Translations under genes and position numbers: made by a program
Shown: positions 7,081-14,661 of the stretch, piece after piece
Numbering within the stretch: the first letter of the stretch is position 1
How the letters are laid out: each line of letters opens with the position of its first letter
The notes under the pieces: model-generated
Seen by the model: only the letters and a program-made list of their open reading frames with translations
What the model was told of the DNA's origin: nothing
The model's database searches: none
NCBI GenBank assembly: GCA_936941515.1
Contig: CAKZJI010000460.1
Span: forward strand, 1-14,917
Length of the DNA: 14,917 bases
From: an uncultured Propionibacteriaceae bacterium
GTDB taxonomy: Bacteria > Actinomycetota > Actinomycetes > Propionibacteriales > Propionibacteriaceae
Reading direction: 5' to 3'

Positions 7081-7175
7081 CCGAAGCTACGGTTGTGCTG
7101 GCGGTGCCAAGTGGTCACTGGGACGCTACTTCTCCTCCCACCGTGCCACCGTTAAAAGCGCTTCGTTACAGTTCT

Positions 7176-8432
7176 TCAACCTGCCCGGTCAGTACATTGG
7201 GAGAAAACGATCTCGCTGGCTGCCCGTTCTGCGGTAGCCTCGGCAACATCGGCGTTGGAGCCAGTAGCCACCACGTGGCCGACGCGCGCATAAGAACTGT
7301 CGACTACCGGCACGCTGTCCCCAGGCTGGACGTCAACATGGCATTCGATGATATCTGGCATCTCTCGGACATGCATAAGTCCCGATACAGTTGCGATTGG
7401 GCCAGGCGGGGCTTGTAGGAAACGCACCGCCGCGCCGCCTCGGACCACCCAGGGATCCGGCCGCGTGCCGTCCGCGAGCATGTCGAGGAACTCGCGCGTC
7501 ACGTTGATGCCGTAAGCCAATGAAATCAAGGAGTGGATGCCGTCGCCCGGGAGCCGGGCAGCGCACTCGATCAGCCGGGGCCCTCCATTGCTGAGCTTCC
7601 ACTCGGAGTGTAAGAAGCCGGTCCCGACTCCTGCCGCCGCAACCAGGAGCTCCAAGTGCGCTGCCAAATCAGCAGCGATTCCTGGCGAGGCGTCGGGTAC
7701 TGCGTGCCCCAGTTCGACAGGAAGGTCGCCGGGAAAGAGTCGCTTACGAGTCAGGTTGCGGTTGACGATTCGCCCGTGCAGGACCTCTGCCTCCAGACTA
7801 TACTCTGGCCCTTCAACCAGTTCTTCGACGAGTAGCCTGTCGGCACGTCCCTCACCTGCCCACATGGATTCACGGGGAGGGCTGACCGCTCGGGCCCAGG
7901 CGTCTTCCAGGTTCGCCCGATCTCGGACGAGTGTCACGCCGAGGCTCCCTTGACGATCTTGAGGTTTCACAACCCCGCGTCCGCCGAATTCGACCAGCGC
8001 GCACTCTGCTTCTGCCAACGAGCGACACACGCGGAAACGCGGCTGAGGCACACCGGCCTGCTCAGCGACTTCGCGCTGGTACGCCTTGTCCCGAAACGCG
8101 CGAGCAGCGCGCACGCCCAGTCCCTCAGAACCTCGTTGCTCGGACAGCAGCGCGGCAGCCGGCACGCCATACTCCGTTGCGGGTACGAACACCAGTCGGC
8201 CCTCAAGGTGGCGAAGAGCGTGATCCAATTCACTCACTTCCGCGAAGCGCTGCGTTGGACCCTCGATAACCTCGCGCACGGTGGGGTTGTCAGCGACTCG
8301 CTCGCGCACACGGCGCTGGACGATTACTTGGGGCTCTTCCAAGACTACAACCGAATGCGGCGGTAAGAAATTGGCCGCATCCTTGAGTAACTGGCTCGAG
8401 TAACTGACGAATACAAAGTAGGGGTCAGGCAT
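7176..8432 (-). CDS. ATP-grasp ligase (third in operon), BacD-like architecture
   Basis: A 418-residue ATP-grasp protein, the last gene of the operon. These enzymes activate a carboxylate as acyl-phosphate with ATP and join it to an amine, often forming dipeptides. Visible parts are an N-terminal pre-grasp domain (about 1-105), lysine K116 in RDKAYQREVAEQAGVP, the ATP-binding K156 with the glycine loop VVKPQDRQGSLGVTLV, LLVEELVEGPEYSLEAEV at about 200-217, E276 in FLHSEWKL, and the metal-binding E289 and R293 in LIECAARLPGDGI. A C-terminal domain (about 335-418) with TVSGLMHV and DSSYARVGHVVATG resembles that of L-amino-acid ligases. The ATG at 8432 lies one base after the MFS stop and has GAGGAGCGGAG just upstream; a longer reading from 8486 would overlap the exporter. 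Substrates are unknown. Confidence 0.88.
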   Translation of the reverse strand: MPDPYFVFVSYSSQLLKDAANFLPPHSVVVLEEPQVIVQRRVRERVADNPTVREVIEGPTQRFAEVSELDHALRHLEGRLVFVPATEYGVPAAALLSEQRGSEGLGVRAARAFRDKAYQREVAEQAGVPQPRFRVCRSLAEAECALVEFGGRGVVKPQDRQGSLGVTLVRDRANLEDAWARAVSPPRESMWAGEGRADRLLVEELVEGPEYSLEAEVLHGRIVNRNLTRKRLFPGDLPVELGHAVPDASPGIAADLAAHLELLVAAAGVGTGFLHSEWKLSNGGPRLIECAARLPGDGIHSLISLAYGINVTREFLDMLADGTRPDPWVVRGGAAVRFLQAPPGPIATVSGLMHVREMPDIIECHVDVQPGDSVPVVDSSYARVGHVVATGSNADVAEATAERAASEIVFSQCTDRAG

Positions 8433-8433
8433 G

Positions 8434-9672
8434 TCACTCCGCTCCTCGGGGACGCGTGGCGATCGCCACGCGGGTAGCAGGACCAAACAACCACCAAACG
8501 GCGACGAAGACCATGGCGAGCGCGAGCCACGACCATCCCCCCAGTGCGATCATGAAGGTGAAGACAACGGGGGACACCAACTGCCCAGTGTCCTGGCCCG
8601 CGTTGAAGATGCCCTGGTATTCCCCGAGGTTTTCTTCCGGGGCCATCTCGAATGCGAAAGTCCATCCTGCCGCCGCCTGAAAGAGTTCACCTCCCAGATG
8701 CAGAGCGGTCGCCACCAGCAGGACCACACTTGCTACCCAAGGTACCTCGGACATCCCCGCACCAGCGACCACAACGCATGATGCTGCCAGCAGCAGGGCG
8801 GACCTGCGCGCCACTGCTCCTGCTGTCGGGATGCTGTTAACACCCTTCGCGAAACGGACTTGGAGAAGTACCACACCGATGGTGTTGAGCAGGACCAGAG
8901 CCGACACCGTCCACAATGGGGCGGCCGTGTGCTGGGAGATCCACAGTGGAAATGCCAAAGTCAGCATGCTGCCGTGGAGCAGGAGGACGGCGTTCAAGCC
9001 GGTCACTGCCAGGAAGGGGCGGTCTGAGAGCGCACGAATCGGTCGCGTGGGCTCCTCACCTGACGCTGTGCTGACTGTACGGGGGGGCGTCGCGAACACC
9101 GTACAGGCCTGGATGAGGGCTGCCGCCACAAGGAAGGTAGCGGCGTTCGCCCACACGCCCCAACGGTAGGCCTCTGGTGTGTCCTTCACAAGGACCAGGG
9201 ACCCCAGAGCAGCTCCGATCGCCCCGGCACCGTTGGTGATGGCACGGACCCGTGCTCGGTAAGTTACGCGGCGCGACCGGCTGACCAACCGCCCAATGAA
9301 AGTTCCGCGACTCGCGGCCGCGCCTCGTTCGGCCACGACCACGACCACGAGAAGTGCCGCGATGACGGGGTAAGGCACCGGCAACGAGTATGCGGCCACG
9401 CCGACTCCTTGGAAGACCAGCAACGCGGCGTAGAGCTGCTTGGGTGACATGCGGTCGGAAAGCCGCCCGATGACTGGACCTACCACCAGGCCAGCACCCC
9501 CAGCGACAGCAAGCACGAGACCAAGGGCGGGGATGGGAATGCCCGCGACCTTTGTGAAATAGAGGGCCGAGATGGTGGCAAATCCACCGTTGCCGAGCGC
9601 ATTCACCGCCATCGCGAGTGCGAAGCGACGTTCGCTCGGAAAGTCAGGCACGTCCGGATATGCTTCTGACAC
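8434..9672 (-). CDS. MFS transporter, probable exporter
   Basis: A 412-residue membrane protein of the major facilitator superfamily with about 12 hydrophobic segments. The first spans follow a short cytoplasmic N terminus (MSEAYPDVPDFPSERR, with the first codon GTG). The conserved loop 2-3 motif appears as GPVIGRLSDRMSPK at about residues 65-78, and a central hydrophilic loop (about 194-214) separates the two halves. No periplasmic binding protein or ATPase accompanies it, so it is a secondary transporter. The GTG start at 9672 has GAGGAGG at proper spacing and lies 29 bases inside the preceding ATP-grasp gene, so translation is coupled. Between ligase genes it most likely exports the pathway product and may give self-protection, although uptake cannot be excluded. 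Confidence 0.9.
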   Translation of the reverse strand: MSEAYPDVPDFPSERRFALAMAVNALGNGGFATISALYFTKVAGIPIPALGLVLAVAGGAGLVVGPVIGRLSDRMSPKQLYAALLVFQGVGVAAYSLPVPYPVIAALLVVVVVAERGAAASRGTFIGRLVSRSRRVTYRARVRAITNGAGAIGAALGSLVLVKDTPEAYRWGVWANAATFLVAAALIQACTVFATPPRTVSTASGEEPTRPIRALSDRPFLAVTGLNAVLLLHGSMLTLAFPLWISQHTAAPLWTVSALVLLNTIGVVLLQVRFAKGVNSIPTAGAVARRSALLLAASCVVVAGAGMSEVPWVASVVLLVATALHLGGELFQAAAGWTFAFEMAPEENLGEYQGIFNAGQDTGQLVSPVVFTFMIALGGWSWLALAMVFVAVWWLFGPATRVAIATRPRGAE

Positions 9673-10834
9673 GGGCCAATACCTCCTCAGGGCTGGTGCC
9701 TAGGACGATCGTGCCGCCGCGGCTGTCCACCGAGTTGCTTGCCGGGGCGGCACGGACCGTCTGCCACGTGCCGCACGTCCACTCCGGAGCGTTGCTCGGG
9801 CTGAACGGTGGCTCTGTCGCTGTCCATAGGACCATCCCTGCCGGCTGCACCAGCGGTGGCAGCGGCTCGCGCGTAAGCGAAGATCCTCTTGCCAGCCCAG
9901 CTGCGATGAGATAACCCTCGCGCGAGAGATCCACGCCGTAGGCGGCCCTGAGTAGGTTCTTGATGGCCCCGCCACCGAGGCGTCCTGCCACTTCGCCAGC
10001 CAGGAAGCTGTCGCCGTTATGATACGCCTCGAAGTGAATGAGCGCGATGCCGTGATCATGGGGCAGCGCCCCCGCGAAGGAGCGGCACGCCCCGATGGCC
10101 CAGCGTCCGACAGGGCCGTCGGGATCCTGGACGACCGAGCACGTGTCCCTATCTACGAAGAGGTGTGGCGGGTCGACGTACTCCGAGGCGGCGCAGAACA
10201 GCACGTTCTCACCGTCCAACACTGCATCAATGTGTAGCACCGCCCCCGGGGCGAACTCCTCAGCGATGAGCTGGTGCCCGCTGAGCGCAGGCAGGAATGT
10301 CGCGTCGTCGACGAGGGCTGACACCAACTGCTGGTGGTTCTCGAATACCCGGACTTCTTGTGACCCCACACCCCACCGGGGTTTCACGACGATCTTCCCG
10401 AATGAGGTCAGTGCGTCCTGGAGATCGTCGACGGACTGGGCATCGACATGGGGTACGGCTGGCAGCCCAGCCTCCTCGAACAGCACCTTCATCGCCAGCT
10501 TGTCTCGGAGTTGGTTACCGAGGGCCGCCCCGAATCCCGGGATCTGGAAGAGGCTGCGCGCAGTCGCGATCCGTATCATGTCGAGTTCGGCGTTCGAGAC
10601 GATCCGGTCGGGGCGGATTTCCTCGCACAACGACAACAACTGGCGGGTTGCCTCGGGCGAGAAGTAGGGATCGTTCGTGGCGACGACGCGCGTTCGGGGT
10701 GCGTAGTCCTTAGGGTCCCGGTTACCCCCAGCCTCCGTGAACAGGACGACATCCACGTCGAGCGCCACTTCGCTGAGCCAATGGTCGACAGGGGCAGTCG
10801 ACGACGGCTGTTGGGCGATGAGAACCGTGCTCAT
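9644..10834 (-). CDS. ATP-grasp ligase (second in operon), divergent C terminus
   Basis: A 396-residue ATP-grasp protein starting MSTVLIAQQPSSTAPV. Visible elements are the pre-grasp domain (1-105), K112 in RDKLAMKVLFEEAGLP, the ATP-binding IVVKPRWGVGSQEVRV with K151, LIAEEFAPGAVLHIDAVL at about 189-206, E269 in LIHFEAYHNGDSF, and the metal-binding E281 and R285 in GEVAGRLGGGAIKNLL. The region after 325 lacks the SSARVGHVV-type segment seen in the other two ligases and is instead a short Pro/Ser-rich tail with GTIVLGTSPEEVLARV, so substrate choice or partner binding may differ. The ATG at 10834 forms an ATGA overlap with the preceding ligase, and GAGGT precedes it; a reading from 10852 would add six residues. 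Expected chemistry is amide bond formation; substrates unknown. Confidence 0.88.
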   Translation of the reverse strand: MSTVLIAQQPSSTAPVDHWLSEVALDVDVVLFTEAGGNRDPKDYAPRTRVVATNDPYFSPEATRQLLSLCEEIRPDRIVSNAELDMIRIATARSLFQIPGFGAALGNQLRDKLAMKVLFEEAGLPAVPHVDAQSVDDLQDALTSFGKIVVKPRWGVGSQEVRVFENHQQLVSALVDDATFLPALSGHQLIAEEFAPGAVLHIDAVLDGENVLFCAASEYVDPPHLFVDRDTCSVVQDPDGPVGRWAIGACRSFAGALPHDHGIALIHFEAYHNGDSFLAGEVAGRLGGGAIKNLLRAAYGVDLSREGYLIAAGLARGSSLTREPLPPLVQPAGMVLWTATEPPFSPSNAPEWTCGTWQTVRAAPASNSVDSRGGTIVLGTSPEEVLARVRSISGRA

Positions 10835-12033
10835 CTTGAGACCTCGTCGCACTCCAACTCGAACAGGTCGAGAACCTTCGCCGCTACTACCGAGGCATCC
10901 ACTGCATCGACCACGACGTGCCCGACCCGCGCGGAAGATGCATTCGAACCTCGCAACACATCACCTGGTGTCACCTCGACGACGGCATCAATCACCCCTT
11001 CCACAGCGCGCAGCCGATCCGCCGACGTCACGGAACGGACCAGACCCGGCCGCGTCGGTAAGCAGAACCAGGCTGTGGGCCTCGGAGCGGGAACGGGTAC
11101 GGACGGCGGCGATTCGCCTAACTCCAGCGCGAGCAACCCCGCCCACATGTCCACGTGGTGGCTGTAGGCGATGTTTTGTGCGATGGCCCCGCCCCCTGGG
11201 CGGGCCGCCATCTCGCCGACGAACAACTGGCCGGTTGCGTCCACCAAGATCTCGAGGTGCGTGGCGCTGGCGTGCCCGAGCGCGGCACGACAGGCAGTTT
11301 GCAGGGCGAGGAACTCGACGCGACGTGGTTCGTTGACCAAAACGATGCTGCCTACCGGCAGCCCTGGATGGCGCGGGAACAGGGGGTCAAAGTAGCGGGC
11401 CACACTCGTGAACACGGTCCCTGATGGCGTGTGCAAGGAATCAAGAACGAACTCCTCCCGTACGTCCAGCCTAGCCTCAACCATGATCCCAGACGCGGAC
11501 GCCAGGGCGGTGGGGAGGCGAGCGAGCACATCGAACCACTCTTCCACGTTCTGCGCCTCGACGCACGACGTGCTCCCTGTGCCCCTGGTGGCTTTGATGA
11601 GGACGGGTCCGTGCAGGTCCTCAATTGCCTCCGGGACGGCATCAAGCCCGACCACATGACGGTAAGGGGCGATCGGTACCCCATGAGACGCCAAGGCGGA
11701 CTTCATCACGTGCTTGCTGGTGTGGCGGACTGCCGAACGGAACGACATGCCATCGACTCCGAGCAGATCACGGAGGAAGCCTGCCACAGTCACCGAGCGC
11801 TCGGATGGAGCCATGATCGCGTCGAAGGGCCGGGTGCTGTGGGCTCTAGTCGCCCAAGCCTCCACATCAGTCAGTCGGTCCAGACTCGGCACTGTGCCAA
11901 CCTCAAGCCCAGCAGCCGCGTAGCGTTCGGCGTACCACGGCTCTGTGAGGACCTGAACCTCCAGATCCGAGCGCGCCAGAAGCGCCGGTAGGGCGTCGAA
12001 CTTATTCGTTCCGACGAGAAGGACTCGCCTCAT
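10831..12033 (-). CDS. ATP-grasp ligase (first in operon)
   Basis: A 400-residue ATP-grasp protein starting MRRVLLVGTNKFDALP. The pre-grasp domain (1-100) is followed by K108 in RHTSKHVMKSALASHGVP, the ATP-binding VLIKATRGTGSTSCVEA with K147, the segment IMVEARLDVREEFVLDSL, E261 in THLEILVDATG, and the metal-binding E274 and R278 in GEMAARPGGGAIAQNI. The C-terminal domain has VEGVIDAVVEVTPGDVL and NASSARVGHVVVDA, matching the third ligase of the operon and amino-acid ligase relatives. The start at 12033 is chosen because it forms an ATGA overlap with the upstream Dcd-like gene and because the conserved Rossmann-like VLLVGTN strand begins here; the longer reading to 12294 runs through that gene and is Arg-rich. 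Substrates are unknown; an amino acid or nucleotide-linked carboxylate is plausible. Confidence 0.88.
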   Translation of the reverse strand: MRRVLLVGTNKFDALPALLARSDLEVQVLTEPWYAERYAAAGLEVGTVPSLDRLTDVEAWATRAHSTRPFDAIMAPSERSVTVAGFLRDLLGVDGMSFRSAVRHTSKHVMKSALASHGVPIAPYRHVVGLDAVPEAIEDLHGPVLIKATRGTGSTSCVEAQNVEEWFDVLARLPTALASASGIMVEARLDVREEFVLDSLHTPSGTVFTSVARYFDPLFPRHPGLPVGSIVLVNEPRRVEFLALQTACRAALGHASATHLEILVDATGQLFVGEMAARPGGGAIAQNIAYSHHVDMWAGLLALELGESPPSVPVPAPRPTAWFCLPTRPGLVRSVTSADRLRAVEGVIDAVVEVTPGDVLRGSNASSARVGHVVVDAVDASVVAAKVLDLFELECDEVSR

Positions 12034-12548
12034 AGCACGTCCTCGACCAGCAACGAGGGCACAACATCTTCCGACTTTTCGTAGCGACCGCGGTAGAGCC
12101 TCGGCTCGCCCCTCATCGCCCAGAAGGCGATCTTGCCGATGAGCATGCCCGGGTACACCCGGACCGGCTGCGCGACCTTGATCTCTAGCGTCCACGGGAT
12201 GATGGCACCGCAGTGGCCCAAAGGCGCGCTGTACTGGATCCAGATCCCCAGAGCGGACACGCTCAGGCGTGCGTACAGCGTGGCGGCATGGCAACTGCTC
12301 CCCATCACCTCACGAGTCGAGCCCAGGTAGAGGCGGTTGGGGAGGAGGACTGTCCCCTCTGGCCCCATTGTGTGGCTGATCACGGTGGGCGGACAATCTG
12401 GACTCAGCACCTCGTCGGTGTACTGGAGGATGGTGGCGCCCAGCAGGAACCCGTAGCTGTTCGGTTCCAGCCGACTCGGGTCGAAGGGGCTGATGTGAAT
12501 GCGACCGGCCGCCACCTCGGCGGCGATCTCACGCCCAGTGAGAATCAT
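12030..12548 (-). CDS. dCTP deaminase/dUTPase-fold protein with altered active site
   Basis: A 172-residue protein of the Dcd/dUTPase superfamily, whose members deaminate dCTP or hydrolyse dUTP as trimers. The fold match is clear: the start MILTGREIAAEVAAGRIHIS with PFDPSRLEPNSYGFLLG, the middle LLPNRLYLGSTREVM, YARLSVSALG at 92-101, and VYPGMLIGKIAFWAM near 131-145. By eye-alignment to E. coli Dcd, the catalytic Glu is kept as E122 in TLEIKV, but the active-site Ser and Arg (S111 and R115 in E. coli) read Leu95 and Ala99, and the usual DPG segment is replaced by GHCGAI. A standard deaminase is therefore unlikely; a nucleotide-binding or altered hydrolytic role is possible. GAGGA precedes the ATG, which lies 20 bases inside the preceding fusion gene. 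Confidence 0.8.
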   Translation of the reverse strand: MILTGREIAAEVAAGRIHISPFDPSRLEPNSYGFLLGATILQYTDEVLSPDCPPTVISHTMGPEGTVLLPNRLYLGSTREVMGSSCHAATLYARLSVSALGIWIQYSAPLGHCGAIIPWTLEIKVAQPVRVYPGMLIGKIAFWAMRGEPRLYRGRYEKSEDVVPSLLVEDVL

Positions 12549-14661
12549 AGAGTTCCTCGAGTAGTCGGTGGATGGAGTCTTGGAACGAGTCGAGGTCGCT
12601 TTCGTTCACGAGGAAGTGGTTGACTGGGATCGCGTCGATCCCCGACGCTGAGGCGTCTGATGTACTCACATCCCCGCGATGTGACAAACGGGACGCACGG
12701 ATCGCGTCACACGCCAACACCCTGACCGTCACGAACCCAGCCTCAATGAGCGCTGGGGCGTCGACGTGCGGATCGCGGAGATCGTCATTCACGATAATAT
12801 CAGCTTGAGAGACGGCAACCTGGTCCAGGACGGGCTGAACGAGGGCGCGTGGGTTGAGAGCACGCAGGTGGGTGGCGATTGACTCCATGAGCCGTTGGTC
12901 TTGGGTGTCTGGCGAGGCTGCCATGCCCGCCACGGTTCGGAACTCCTGCTGAAGCTGGTAGAGGGGGGCAGCTAGCTTCACCCACTCGACTGTCAGGCAG
13001 CGTGACGCGGCCCATCTCTGGAGGAGCTCGGTGAATGTAGACTTGCCCGCTCCGGAATGGCCGAAGACAGCAATCCGAAGCGGCGGCCGGGCCCGGTCGG
13101 AACCGAGCGCCACCCGAACCAGACCCGCCACTCCCCTGTTATCCTCTACTCGGCTAGCCGCGGAGGTCACCAGTTGTGGGCCGGCCGCCAAGAGGACCGC
13201 GCGAAGAGTGGAGTCTTCGTTCCACACCGTGTGCGCTGCGGATCGCAACCCGGGACCCGAAACCGGCAGTCCCGGAGTGACGTCCGGCCAAGGGAGGACG
13301 CCTGGCGCAAATCTTGCATACACAGGGCCGGGATCGTCCGCGCGCCAAGTACGGCCCCGGTCATCGGACCACCCGATCACGAAGGGCTGACCGTCATCAT
13401 CTCGCGCCTCCGACAGGACAGCCATGCCTGCCTGCAGTGCTTCCGAGCCGGAGGGCGCGACGAGTAGCCCGTTGCCCACCACGTGGAAGAGGACGTGGCT
13501 GCTGGGATCCGCTCCCAGCTGAGGGTTAGGGTGTGGCGTCGCCAGGCCCGCAGCCACCAGCATGTTGTTCGGGTAGAACGTGCGTCGAATCGGCGCCATG
13601 CCGTGATCGGCCGAGACCAGGACCGTGTCGTCTGGCTCTGTGTCGGATAGGACGCGCCCGATCAAGGCATCCACCCTCCGAAAACCGACCGCCAGCGTGG
13701 TCAGGTGCTCGAGCCTGTCGGGGCTCACAGCGAGTTCGTGACCGAGGTCGTCAGTTGTGGGGATGTACGTCACTACCAGATCCGGCCTGGGACCCGCCAG
13801 AACCGCCTCCAAGGGGCGCGCCACCGAGTCGGTGACGAGGGCAGCCGCCGACAAGAGGAACGATTCAGCTGTGCCGTCGCCGCCTTGGGCCAGCGTGGAG
13901 CCCAGCACACCGTCCCGGAAGAGTGAGCCCAGCGATTCACCAACGAATGGAAGCCCTCGGGTAGCCTGTTTCACTCTCGCCACGAGACCAGCGTCGAAAC
14001 CGCCCACGCGGTCACGCCACCGGCCGGTCCGCGCCACAATGGTGGCATCCGGCAGCCGAACGCTACGGAACCAGCAACCGGGGCTGTCCGAGGCTGTGGA
14101 CACCGCCCACACATCCCCAATTGTCTGTCTGGTCCTGTCTCGATGGCGCAACGTCACCTCGCCATCTCGACCCAGAATTGCCTCCGTCCCTGACAAGAGC
14201 CCCCTGTCACCAGGGCGGCGCAGGACGGCATAGGCTTCGCGTTCCTCCCTCTGGCTGAAGGCCTCCGTCGCCACCCACACGCCTTGGGGCAACGTGCCAT
14301 CGGGTTTGAAGACCCACGGAACATTGATGAACGCGGCCGTCTGCCCCGCACGAAGCAGTTCCACCCACACGGGATCCCTGCGCAGTACCCCTGGGGCAAA
14401 GCCGTTGCTCCACGAATCTGGACTAGTACGGTTCTCACCCCCGGGAACGAAGAACCCAGTAACCCCGTGCTCGTGCGGAGATAGGCCGGTGAAGAGCGTC
14501 GCCAAACCCGGCGGCGTCTGGCAACTGGGCGCTGATGGGGCTACTGAGCGCATGACACCGCAACGAGCTAAGGAGCCTAGGTGCGGTAGGCATCCCTCCG
14601 CTAGCAACCGTTGGATGATGTCGTGGCCGGCACCGTCCAGAACGAACCACCAGACGGTCAT
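12529..14661 (-). CDS. Fusion: alkaline-phosphatase-superfamily phosphodiesterase + P-loop nucleotide kinase-like domain
   Basis: A 710-residue two-domain protein. Residues 1-520 are of the type I phosphodiesterase/nucleotide pyrophosphatase group. The first metal ligand is D9 in WWFVLDGAG, the likely nucleophile is T49 in PSCQTPPGLATLFTGLSPHE followed by HGVTGFF, and other metal-site residues are D304/D305 and H308 in TTDDLGHEL, D352 and H353 in VSADHGM, and H477 in AAHTVWNED. Residues 528-710 are a P-loop kinase: Walker A GHSGAGKST at 534-542, then IIVNDDLRDPHVDAPALIEA at about 622-641, a layout like phage-type deoxynucleoside monophosphate kinases or dephospho-CoA kinase. There is no signal peptide, so the protein should be cytoplasmic, unlike many exported relatives. 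It begins with an ATGA overlap after the HAD gene. It could release and rephosphorylate a nucleotide-linked intermediate; this role is inference. Confidence 0.85.
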   Translation of the reverse strand: MTVWWFVLDGAGHDIIQRLLAEGCLPHLGSLARCGVMRSVAPSAPSCQTPPGLATLFTGLSPHEHGVTGFFVPGGENRTSPDSWSNGFAPGVLRRDPVWVELLRAGQTAAFINVPWVFKPDGTLPQGVWVATEAFSQREEREAYAVLRRPGDRGLLSGTEAILGRDGEVTLRHRDRTRQTIGDVWAVSTASDSPGCWFRSVRLPDATIVARTGRWRDRVGGFDAGLVARVKQATRGLPFVGESLGSLFRDGVLGSTLAQGGDGTAESFLLSAAALVTDSVARPLEAVLAGPRPDLVVTYIPTTDDLGHELAVSPDRLEHLTTLAVGFRRVDALIGRVLSDTEPDDTVLVSADHGMAPIRRTFYPNNMLVAAGLATPHPNPQLGADPSSHVLFHVVGNGLLVAPSGSEALQAGMAVLSEARDDDGQPFVIGWSDDRGRTWRADDPGPVYARFAPGVLPWPDVTPGLPVSGPGLRSAAHTVWNEDSTLRAVLLAAGPQLVTSAASRVEDNRGVAGLVRVALGSDRARPPLRIAVFGHSGAGKSTFTELLQRWAASRCLTVEWVKLAAPLYQLQQEFRTVAGMAASPDTQDQRLMESIATHLRALNPRALVQPVLDQVAVSQADIIVNDDLRDPHVDAPALIEAGFVTVRVLACDAIRASRLSHRGDVSTSDASASGIDAIPVNHFLVNESDLDSFQDSIHRLLEELYDSHWA

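Noticed and set aside
7081..7175. Terminator for the ligase operon downstream of the last stop
   Set aside because: Only short or imperfect hairpins (for example around AAGCGCTT) without a proper T-tract are seen on the minus strand.
10448..11167. Plus-strand open frames opposite the ligase and transporter genes
   Set aside because: High-GC antisense frames with no domain signature; the minus-strand proteins have clear motifs.
12034..12294. Longer start for the first ATP-grasp ligase
   Set aside because: The extra 87 residues overlap the Dcd-like gene in another frame and are Arg/Gly-rich without homology; the ATGA start fits the operon pattern.
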